From the NCBI GenBank assembly GCA_013373005.1, contig JABXIP010000342.1:1-6956 (forward strand): 6,956 nt of DNA, read 5' to 3'. Source of the DNA: Cytophagia bacterium (GTDB lineage Bacteria > Bacteroidota > Bacteroidia > Cytophagales > Cyclobacteriaceae). Positions 1 through 6,732 of this stretch are shown piece by piece. The notes under the pieces are model-generated. The model was not told the origin of the DNA. It was given only the letters and a program-made list of their open reading frames with translations, and did not search any database. A program made the position numbers and the translations under genes. The number at the start of each line of letters is the position of its first letter. The stretch's first letter is position 1.

Positions 1-732
1 CCGATGATGTACTACGAAAATAACCTGCAAAGCACACTCTACCTCTGTGAAGCGATGAAAAAGCATGGAGTAACTGACCTGGTTTTCAGTTCTTCTGCCA
101 CCGTTTATGGTGACCCTGCGACTGTGCCTATCACTGAAGACTTTCCTCTTTCAGCCACAAACCCCTATGGCAGAACCAAGCTGTTCATTGAATATATTCT
201 AAAAGACCTCTATGTCTCTGACAAAAGCTGGAACATAGCATTACTCAGATACTTCAACCCGGCAGGAGCTCACAAAAGTGGAAGAATCGGGGAAGACCCA
301 AATGGCATGCCTAATAACCTTCTTCCCTTTGTAGCTCAGGTAGCTGTAGGTAAGAGAGAGAAACTGTCAGTCTTCGGAAGTGACTACCCTACTCCCGATG
401 GCACTGGCGTCAGAGATTACATCCATGTGGTTGACCTGGCCAAAGGTCACCTGAAAGCCATTGATAAATTGACCAGCGATCCTGGTCTTGTAATCTATAA
501 TCTCGGTACAGGAAATGGTTACAGCGTTCTGGATATGATCAAGGCTTTTGAAGCAGCTTCAGGAAAATCTGTTCCCTATCAGATTGTAGACAGGCGTCCG
601 GGTGATGCAGCCACCTGCTATGCCGATCCAAAAAAGGCCAAAGAAGAATTGGGGTGGACAGCTGAATTGGGTATCAAAGAGATGTGCGAAGACGGCTGGA
701 AATGGCAGAGCGAGAATCCGAATGGATTCTAA
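1..732 (+). CDS. galE: UDP-glucose 4-epimerase GalE, 3' part (5' end outside window)
   Basis: Cytoplasmic NAD-dependent epimerase of the extended SDR family that interconverts UDP-glucose and UDP-galactose. The frame is open to the left edge, so the ATG at position 4 is internal. Aligned by eye with E. coli GalE, about 92 N-terminal residues, including the GxxGxxG NAD-binding loop, are missing; 243 codons remain and the C terminus is complete. Counting from the ATG at 4, visible landmarks are the SSSATVYG strand with the catalytic Ser (S31, 94-96), the YxxxK pair (Y55 at 166-168, K59 at 178-180), RYFNPAGAH, the PNN motif, GTGVRDYIHV with the sugar-nucleotide-binding Arg, and the RRPGD motif. 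The residue matching E. coli Tyr299 is Cys (C205, 616-618), a small gatekeeper like that of human GALE, so UDP-GlcNAc/UDP-GalNAc may also be substrates. The gene is convergent with the exopolysaccharide-type operon downstream, so a shared pathway is inference. Family assignment is very secure. Confidence 0.97.
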   Translation, partial: PMMYYENNLQSTLYLCEAMKKHGVTDLVFSSSATVYGDPATVPITEDFPLSATNPYGRTKLFIEYILKDLYVSDKSWNIALLRYFNPAGAHKSGRIGEDPNGMPNNLLPFVAQVAVGKREKLSVFGSDYPTPDGTGVRDYIHVVDLAKGHLKAIDKLTSDPGLVIYNLGTGNGYSVLDMIKAFEAASGKSVPYQIVDRRPGDAATCYADPKKAKEELGWTAELGIKEMCEDGWKWQSENPNGF

Positions 733-752
733 TCCTACGGCCTCTATTAGAA

Positions 753-822
753 CGTCACCCTGAATTTATTTCAGGGTCTCCCTGATAAACCCAAAAGATT
801 CTGAAACAAGTTCAGAATGACG
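753..822. repeat. Bacteroidota-type intergenic palindromic repeat with two hairpins
   Basis: A compound inverted repeat in the gap between the convergent genes. The outer arms are CGTCA (753-757) and TGACG (818-822). Inside are two perfect hairpins: CCCTGAA/TTCAGGG (758-764 with 770-776, 5-base loop) and ATTCTGAA/TTCAGAAT (798-805 with 811-818, 5-base loop). The two hairpins share the TGAA/TTCA core and so resemble diverged copies of one unit. I recognise this sequence type as a dispersed, non-coding intergenic element common in Bacteroidota genomes; its spurious translations contain an 'HSELVSES' string. Its function is unknown; terminator, mRNA-end stabiliser and miniature mobile element are all possible. 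Copy number cannot be seen from one window. Confidence 0.8.
793..818 (-). terminator. Possible weak rho-independent terminator of the minus-strand operon
   Basis: Read on the minus strand, an 8-bp perfect stem (ATTCTGAA/TTCAGAAT, loop CTTGT) is followed directly by CTTTT. It lies about 60-80 bases past the stop of the minus-strand operon. The stem is AT-rich and the T tract short, so termination efficiency would be modest. The companion hairpin at 758-776 has no T tract after it on the + strand, so no clear terminator for galE is visible. The stem is part of the dispersed repeat, so any terminator role may be incidental. Confidence 0.3.
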
Positions 823-841
823 ACCATTGTTAGTTTGCACT

Positions 842-878
842 ATGGTCAATGGATTATTGACCATCGACCATGGACCAT
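842..878. repeat. GACCAT-repeat palindrome abutting a stop codon
   Basis: A 9-bp perfect hairpin (ATGGTCAAT at 842-850 with ATTGACCAT at 856-864, loop GGATT) continues into three GACCAT units at 859-864, 866-871 and 873-878, spaced exactly 7 bases apart. The last unit ends on the first base of the minus-strand stop codon (878-880, TGA) of the deacetylase-barrel gene. On the minus strand it reads as repeated ATGGTC. I recognise similar GGTCAATGGTC-type strings between genes in Bacteroidota. It has three short units and no spacers, so it is not a CRISPR. No T tract follows the hairpin on either strand, so it is not a convincing terminator. Confidence 0.75.
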
Positions 879-3800
879 CAATCATACCATTCCTCATATT
901 CCCTAGGCTTATACGCATACTGCTTTCTTCTTCGGAAATAGTGTTTGATACCAAACTTGAACCCATTGGAGTAATACAAGGCCTGATTAAAGAACTCAAA
1001 CTGCCCTGTGATATAAGTAAACTTCTTAACCGGGAATGAGAAATTACCAGTGAAGCGCAGGAAGTTATCAGTGTAAGTGTCATAGAATGCTCCTGCCTCC
1101 AAGCGTGCATATAATTTGCGCGACTGATCGCGACCGTAAGTCCAGGCCAAACCACCTCCACCGTAGAATCTGCTATCTATTATCCAGAAAGGATTTCCAT
1201 CTGGCTGATTATCATTTGAACCTGAAACAAAGGCCTCTGCAAATGGAGAGAATCTTGAACCCGTTCCTTTTTTGGCATTATAGAAGAGTTTTCCAGTTAA
1301 TGACCCTTCTAACGCACCTGTAGTATAATGGCTTAAAACGGGTGAAAATGAGGTCTGGAATGTCTTTGCATACCCTGTTTCATAGTAACCGATTAGCTGG
1401 CCCCAGTAAATTTCACGGCTTATGGCAGGACCAGTTTTCACAGGACTAAAAGTATAACCTACTGACTTAAAGCTTCTTTCATTGGAATGAGATAAACCAG
1501 CTCCAAAAGTGAAGAAAGTATTGGAAACATCATCTTGCTCTAAGCCTCCCAAAGCATAGAAAATTGGCTTTGCTGTATTTTCTCTGGTCTGATATCTGTA
1601 TTTAAGGCCGAACAATGTGTGAGGCACATTATTTATATCGAATGCATTCAAATTCAAGTCCGACACATCAGTATATGTCACCGATAAACTATGCATGTTT
1701 AGGCTTTCGGTTCTCATATTATAGGTCATCGAATTATTCCAAACCGACTGCTTGAAATTATCCACCACATAGTCAGTATTGTACTGAATAGAATTATTCT
1801 CATAATACCTCAAGCCTGACATAATAGCCTTGAGTGTATCTGGGTTAAAAACAGTTGGTGTTTTAGCAATCAGAAATTTCTGAACATCACTTTCAAAAAA
1901 TCTTACGTCAGGATTAAACCTGCCCTTGTACCTAGTTTTGATTCTATCAGCTTCAGGCAGCTTATTGGCGATAAGAGAAGCCTTTTCAAATTCTCCGATA
2001 TCGTACCAAATGTTGCTCACGTATCCCATCAGTTCATAATCCAGCGGATGCGCCCTGATGTATTCCAGATACACAGATTCCATTTTATTGTAAGCCTCCA
2101 GATCTACCCACCATTGCAAAACAGTTCTAAGAGGAATAGCGTCACTGAATTCAGCCCATGCTAAAGCCTTTTGCTTCATTCCTGCATCTGAAAAAGCATA
2201 AGTAATAGTAGTTGCCATTGGGTGAAGTGCAGGATATTGAGCGGGATTTTTTTCCTTAAGTTCTTCAATTACCGATTCCGGATGAAAGTCGATCAGGTAT
2301 TTGATATACAATGCGTAAGACTCTTCTGAATCATTGTTCTCCATCAAGTCAAAAAGTATTCCATCCAGATATGACAGATACTCTTGAGAATAGAAATACC
2401 TCAAATATTCCTTTACCAGAGAAATATTCCCTGGATTTGCCTCTATTTGCCTTCTCAACCAAAGCTCATTTAACTCTACCGATGGATAAGACTCCTTTGT
2501 CAGGTAGTAGCTCACATAGTCTAGCGATAGACCTTCGGAAACCTCCCAATAAATGTATTCAAAGAAATCCCAAACTTCATTGGGTCTTTCCTGATAAGCC
2601 AAATAAAGAGCATACTTATCAAAACTCACCGTATCCAACTCAAACTGAGTCTCAAGTCTTGCCTTGAGCATATCAGTAGCTGCTTTCAAATTTTCATTTG
2701 CTACATACCAAGCCACAGAATCTGTAACCACAGGTTCGGGAACAGCTACCACTATAGCATCTGAACTTGATTGTACATTTTCCAGTGTCCTATCTCTGTC
2801 AATGGCGTATTGATCATACGCATTTTTAACCTTGGTGTATATTTCAATCAAGTCATATGATGAACCACCCTTGAGCTCAACATCATCGCTGAACTTCAAT
2901 TCTGGCTCTGGTGTATTTATGGTCAAAAGTGTTCCTCCAAAAAATGAAGTTCTGGTGTAGGTGGCCTTCATTCTATCCAGCTCATTCAATAAGGACGGCT
3001 CATTGCTCTTTTCCACGAACATGTTCCAGAAGTAATTTTCGTCAACCCAGGAGTTAGTGCTTCTCTTTCGTACATCAAATGCATCTCCATTGGCAACATA
3101 TTCATAATCAGATTCTCTCCAATTTCTCGTAATTGAAGCACCATCATAAACCTTCATAAAGCGAATGGATTGATGAAGATCAATCATATGCTGCAAATAG
3201 TCATTCCACTCTTCCAACATCCCTTTTCTACCATTTGTCGACTGATGCCAACCTAATCTATTGGCATTCCTTAGAGCAAAATCACCAGCGGTAGTAATGT
3301 CTGCATCAGGTATCTGATAGATATCATCGGGGTGTATGAAATGTGACCAGATTCCAGTAAAAAGGTAGAGTGACTCAAGGTTATACAATTTGAAATCATT
3401 GTAAGTATAGCCACTAGAAATTCGAGGAAAATCGAAAAACCTAGGTTCGAATGGGTCGACATCAAATTCCCGGTTAGCTCCTTCCATCAACTCTCCATCA
3501 TATAGAGAGGACATAAATTCCATTTCAGGCATGGCATTGGCCAAGTGTTTCAACCCCACACTGTCGATTTCATTCGAAGGCGGTACGTAAGACTTAGGCA
3601 TAGGACCAAACCTACTAATCCACCAGATCTTTCTTGCCGACCTCAAAGCCCCTTCTATATATTCGGTATTGCTATTCCAGATTGTATCAATCAAGGGTTC
3701 ATGATTATAACCATGAAACCCAAGTTCAAACTCATTTTCCATTACCTGCTCAACCAGCCATTCTGAGCTTATCACCGACTCATTGTTTATCACAGATTTA

Positions 3801-4753
3801 TGCTTATCCCATTCTGTAAAAATGAAAGGAGGTTGACGAATAGTATTATAGTTGAAACAAGGAAAGGCTGTGTATGTCAGATCGAATTTATCAGCAACTT
3901 TCAGCATGTCGGGCCACCAGCGTTCCATAACAAACTGAGCCTGTGAAAGTCCAAATTCTGACTTAATCGGTTCCGCATCTATATCGTATACAGGATTCGG
4001 AAAATCGTCAATCATGATGGTACTTACATTAGCCACCGGAAAAGGAACACCTTGCAAACCTTTTAAGGCAGGCGCAAAAAGTAAGCCCCTGTCTACCTTT
4101 TCAAATTCAATGAAGGTATTAAAATGAATGACCTTACCATTACCAATGCTATGCTCGAAAATGACTGGCATTTCTCGATCGGTAATGGAAGTCGCCAGTA
4201 CATTGATTGACTCTATAAAAGCATCCTTTTTCAAACCAATGTTGGTCTTCAGGGGATATATTTCTTTCCCCTCCAGCCCTGGAAGAACATTCCTTTCAAA
4301 GTGAATGCCCTTGGCTTGAAGATCATAGCTATATTCTGCCGTTGGTTTAATCCCAGATAAAAAGCCAGCCTTTTGATCTTCATTCAAGCTAGGGAAGACA
4401 AGTGTTCCTCCCAATGAAACAAACTCCAAAAGTGACTGCTTCGCACTTTGACTTAGAGGCTCTGTATTGTTGATATAGATTACTCTGGTTTCATCTGAAA
4501 TATAATCGTCACTATTAAAATCACTAATTGAAATATTGGCATAAGGAATTTTTGTATAGTCAAACACCTTTTCCAAATGTGTCGAGTAGCTCTGGCTGAG
4601 GGCCATTTCACCGTCTACCAAATAAACTACTATCGGTATTTCAACAGTTTCCTCATCATTGACCTCTTCATTCTGTTCTTTTGAACAAGAGGCCATTAAG
4701 ACAAGAAACAAAATGCCAAAAAGGATATTATTTTTTCTAGTGAAAGGTATCAT
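878..4753 (-). CDS. Lipoprotein with fused CE4-like (DUF2194) deacetylase, TPR-like segment and outer-membrane beta-barrel; PelA(deacetylase)-PelB-like
   Basis: Predicted 1291-residue outer-membrane protein that would deacetylate and export an exopolysaccharide. Residues 1-23 are a lipoprotein signal with lipobox MASC (Cys23) and an acidic tail. Residues 38-240 look Rossmann/GATase-like, ending in GNGKVIHFNT. Residues 241-545 are a polysaccharide deacetylase domain of DUF2194 type: metal/base motif IDDF (D249, D250), HxxxH (H347, H351), YVPPSN (389-394), DFPR (441-444) and HFIHPDD (471-477). Residues about 690-945 are helical and TPR-like. Residues about 1001-1273 give some 15 amphipathic beta-strands ending in the BAM-signal-like GFKFGIKHYF. 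An 18-residue basic/Tyr-rich tail follows. In Pseudomonas, PelA carries the deacetylase and PelB the TPR plus barrel; here they are one chain. The start is fixed by the signal peptide; it lies 5 bases after the upstream stop, with no clear Shine-Dalgarno. The CDS and deacetylase are secure, the barrel is likely, and the Pel assignment is inference. Confidence 0.88.
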   Translation of the reverse strand: MIPFTRKNNILFGILFLVLMASCSKEQNEEVNDEETVEIPIVVYLVDGEMALSQSYSTHLEKVFDYTKIPYANISISDFNSDDYISDETRVIYINNTEPLSQSAKQSLLEFVSLGGTLVFPSLNEDQKAGFLSGIKPTAEYSYDLQAKGIHFERNVLPGLEGKEIYPLKTNIGLKKDAFIESINVLATSITDREMPVIFEHSIGNGKVIHFNTFIEFEKVDRGLLFAPALKGLQGVPFPVANVSTIMIDDFPNPVYDIDAEPIKSEFGLSQAQFVMERWWPDMLKVADKFDLTYTAFPCFNYNTIRQPPFIFTEWDKHKSVINNESVISSEWLVEQVMENEFELGFHGYNHEPLIDTIWNSNTEYIEGALRSARKIWWISRFGPMPKSYVPPSNEIDSVGLKHLANAMPEMEFMSSLYDGELMEGANREFDVDPFEPRFFDFPRISSGYTYNDFKLYNLESLYLFTGIWSHFIHPDDIYQIPDADITTAGDFALRNANRLGWHQSTNGRKGMLEEWNDYLQHMIDLHQSIRFMKVYDGASITRNWRESDYEYVANGDAFDVRKRSTNSWVDENYFWNMFVEKSNEPSLLNELDRMKATYTRTSFFGGTLLTINTPEPELKFSDDVELKGGSSYDLIEIYTKVKNAYDQYAIDRDRTLENVQSSSDAIVVAVPEPVVTDSVAWYVANENLKAATDMLKARLETQFELDTVSFDKYALYLAYQERPNEVWDFFEYIYWEVSEGLSLDYVSYYLTKESYPSVELNELWLRRQIEANPGNISLVKEYLRYFYSQEYLSYLDGILFDLMENNDSEESYALYIKYLIDFHPESVIEELKEKNPAQYPALHPMATTITYAFSDAGMKQKALAWAEFSDAIPLRTVLQWWVDLEAYNKMESVYLEYIRAHPLDYELMGYVSNIWYDIGEFEKASLIANKLPEADRIKTRYKGRFNPDVRFFESDVQKFLIAKTPTVFNPDTLKAIMSGLRYYENNSIQYNTDYVVDNFKQSVWNNSMTYNMRTESLNMHSLSVTYTDVSDLNLNAFDINNVPHTLFGLKYRYQTRENTAKPIFYALGGLEQDDVSNTFFTFGAGLSHSNERSFKSVGYTFSPVKTGPAISREIYWGQLIGYYETGYAKTFQTSFSPVLSHYTTGALEGSLTGKLFYNAKKGTGSRFSPFAEAFVSGSNDNQPDGNPFWIIDSRFYGGGGLAWTYGRDQSRKLYARLEAGAFYDTYTDNFLRFTGNFSFPVKKFTYITGQFEFFNQALYYSNGFKFGIKHYFRRRKQYAYKPREYEEWYD

Positions 4754-4758
4754 AATGG

Positions 4759-6732
4759 CTAGAGCAACTCTTCTATTTTGGCCGCTTTTGGATTGTTAAT
4801 TATCTCGTAAATTTTGAGGTTATCTTTTTCAAAAAAGAGCCTTACTTCTCTTCCCTTACTTTTTAGAGTTTCCATTTCAGATAGAACACGAATCTTAGTT
4901 GAAGGATTAACCCTCACTTTGGCTGCAAACTCACTAGATTCATTTTCATACATAAACACCAACACGCTATTGGGAACAATGAACTGTGTATTTCTTTCCA
5001 AAAACTCTTTGTCATTCTTATACTCAAAATAGATTGAATCTCTTTCCGGATAGCTCTCAACAAATTCATCATAGGAGATGAAATAATGAGACCCACTGCT
5101 AATCGGAAGCATAATATTGGCATTCACTACCGCGTAACCATAGGGAATGAAACTTCCATTAATTAGCTGGTAAGCCTCTAATATATTCTTACTGAGAGTT
5201 CCTGTTTTTGCTGCTCTTTGAACGAGTTGCTGCTGAGAATAATAAGCTCCGGCCAAGAAGAGCAAAAAAATAAGTGGAGCAGAAATCCAGTCTGTTATCT
5301 GTATCCTCTTGAGTCCGGTATTGAAAAAATAGTAAACGAGATAGAAAATAAGGCTCAAGGCACAAGCGATAAAGACCGGCAAAACCTCATTGAAAAGATC
5401 ATAGTCAAAATAAGAAAAACCAACTCTACTATAGATAATGAGCACGTTTACGTAAACAATAAACACCAGTGGGCTTTTCCATTTTCGCCTGTTTTTTCTG
5501 TAAAGGATGGACATAGCCACAATCCCAAGCATGCTAAGTATTTGGAAAATAAAAACCAGCCTATCGTACTCCATAATCATGTTCCCTGTGGTAGTACTGG
5601 TTGTAACAGAAATCAGGTTCGACCTAAAGAACAGGCCAAAATCAATATCTTTCATATATGCCGCGTAGGCATAAGAGACCATAATAATACCGCTCCCTAA
5701 CAAATAGGCCCATATAGATTTTAGAAAGAAACCCCAATTTTGCTTTCTGGTAAAGGGTGCCATGACCAGGAAAAATGGAGGCAACAAAATAAAGAGAGTA
5801 AAAAGGTCTATGAGCGCAATGGCGGAGAATATAACTAGCATACCAAAGAAATAGACACCCGGATTTCTTTGATATAACTTCCAGGGCTTTCTAATGAATA
5901 TGATAGCCGGAAGCAGAAAAGTCATAGCCATAAATGTGGACTTACTGTGAGTAAGCTGCTCCACATTTACCGGTGTCAGATTGAAGAAAAAAGCAAAAGC
6001 CAGAGTTCCTAAAAGCGGAATAGTGATAAGCGAATTGGTCATTGCATCAATGAACCAAAAGATAACAAAGCATAGAATGAATACCTGAAAGAGAGCGAAA
6101 GACTCCAAAGCCATTTCAGTACTAATTCCGGTAATCAAGCCATAGAAGCTCATAAAAGCATACTGCCCACTCATTACCATTTCATTACCCATCCATTGTT
6201 GGTCTTCGAGTGACTTTAGAATATTCAATTCCTGGAACCAAGCGGCTGAGAGTTGGTAGTTATCGAATTGCATGAGGTAAAAGCGAACCAACATAGCAGA
6301 AATACCGGCTATTGTGGCTACTACAAATTCCATTTTCACGCTAAAACGCTTGGTTCTTTTCTCCTTTCTGACGTCAATAATCGGATCCTTATCTTCAATA
6401 TTTTCAATCACATTCAGGAGAATAGACTGTTTCTTACGGACCCATGACTCCCCCTTAAAACGGAGATTTCTAAAGCCCACCATACGCATAGCCAAAAAGA
6501 TAATGATGAGCGCTAACAGCGATAGAAGATCGTAGCTATTGATCTGAATTAGAATATAAATGACCAATAAAACCGCACTACCATAAAAAGCCCATAAGTT
6601 ACCCATGGTCTTGACCTGATTCTGAGAGGGCTTTCCTTTAAAGAATAAACGCTTCAGTACATAAAGGAAAAGAACCCATAAGAGCATTCTTATGATTCCC
6701 AGAAAGATGGTATCGGTATAGGGTATATTCAT
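4759..6732 (-). CDS. Polytopic inner-membrane protein with periplasmic C-terminal domain, possible GT-C-fold glycosyltransferase
   Basis: A 657-residue protein I cannot name. Hydropathy by eye gives about 14 membrane segments (near residues 8-26, 46-64, 68-85, 134-153, 205-227, 232-251, 264-281, 292-308, 309-325, 337-357, 391-410, 420-436, 448-470, 482-498). A soluble domain covers 499-657. Arg/Lys-rich loops at 27-45, 86-133, 281-290, 328-332, 411-419 and 473-477 all fall on one side, so the positive-inside rule supports this topology and puts the C-terminal domain in the periplasm. The loop after segment 4 (154-204, with D157, two Trp and a GxY...LITGIS ending) resembles the first periplasmic loop of GT-C transferases such as ArnT/PMT, which use lipid-linked sugar donors. 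That resemblance is weak, and a polymerase or a scaffold is also possible. The ATG overlaps the upstream TGA, and the gene ends 5 bases before the deacetylase-barrel gene, so the three are one operon. Confidence 0.85.
   Translation of the reverse strand: MNIPYTDTIFLGIIRMLLWVLFLYVLKRLFFKGKPSQNQVKTMGNLWAFYGSAVLLVIYILIQINSYDLLSLLALIIIFLAMRMVGFRNLRFKGESWVRKKQSILLNVIENIEDKDPIIDVRKEKRTKRFSVKMEFVVATIAGISAMLVRFYLMQFDNYQLSAAWFQELNILKSLEDQQWMGNEMVMSGQYAFMSFYGLITGISTEMALESFALFQVFILCFVIFWFIDAMTNSLITIPLLGTLAFAFFFNLTPVNVEQLTHSKSTFMAMTFLLPAIIFIRKPWKLYQRNPGVYFFGMLVIFSAIALIDLFTLFILLPPFFLVMAPFTRKQNWGFFLKSIWAYLLGSGIIMVSYAYAAYMKDIDFGLFFRSNLISVTTSTTTGNMIMEYDRLVFIFQILSMLGIVAMSILYRKNRRKWKSPLVFIVYVNVLIIYSRVGFSYFDYDLFNEVLPVFIACALSLIFYLVYYFFNTGLKRIQITDWISAPLIFLLFLAGAYYSQQQLVQRAAKTGTLSKNILEAYQLINGSFIPYGYAVVNANIMLPISSGSHYFISYDEFVESYPERDSIYFEYKNDKEFLERNTQFIVPNSVLVFMYENESSEFAAKVRVNPSTKIRVLSEMETLKSKGREVRLFFEKDNLKIYEIINNPKAAKIEELL
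6729..6732 (-). other. ATGA stop-start overlap (translational coupling)
   Basis: The stop TGA of the upstream hydrolase-like gene (6731-6729) and the start ATG of the membrane-protein gene (6732-6730) share bases as ATGA. The sequence before it is A/T-rich (TTTAA) with no GGAGG-like site, so reinitiation by terminating ribosomes is the likely way the membrane protein is translated. This decides the start of the 657-residue protein and suggests linked production of the two proteins. Confidence 0.8.

Noticed and set aside
758..776. Rho-independent terminator for galE
   Set aside because: The 7-bp stem is followed by TCTCCCTG on the + strand, with no T tract.
842..878. Possible CRISPR or short tandem array
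   Set aside because: Only three 6-base units separated by single bases, without spacers; it matches a dispersed intergenic repeat type instead.
766..1161. Minus-strand open frame of 131 codons overlapping the barrel end and the intergenic repeats
   Set aside because: It lies in another frame of the long barrel gene and ends with the spurious translation of the dispersed repeat ('HSELVSES'); no independent coding signal.
2311..2667. Plus-strand open frame of 118 codons within the TPR-like region
   Set aside because: Antisense shadow of the 1291-residue gene with no family resemblance.
5218..5700. Plus-strand open frame of 160 codons inside the membrane-protein gene
   Set aside because: It is antisense to a secure polytopic protein, has a low-complexity polar composition, no recognisable motif and no ribosome site; a shadow frame.
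4759..6732. Identification as PelG (MATE-like transporter) or PelE
   Set aside because: The large periplasmic C-terminal domain, the long periplasmic loop after segment 4 and the lack of TPR repeats do not fit either family.
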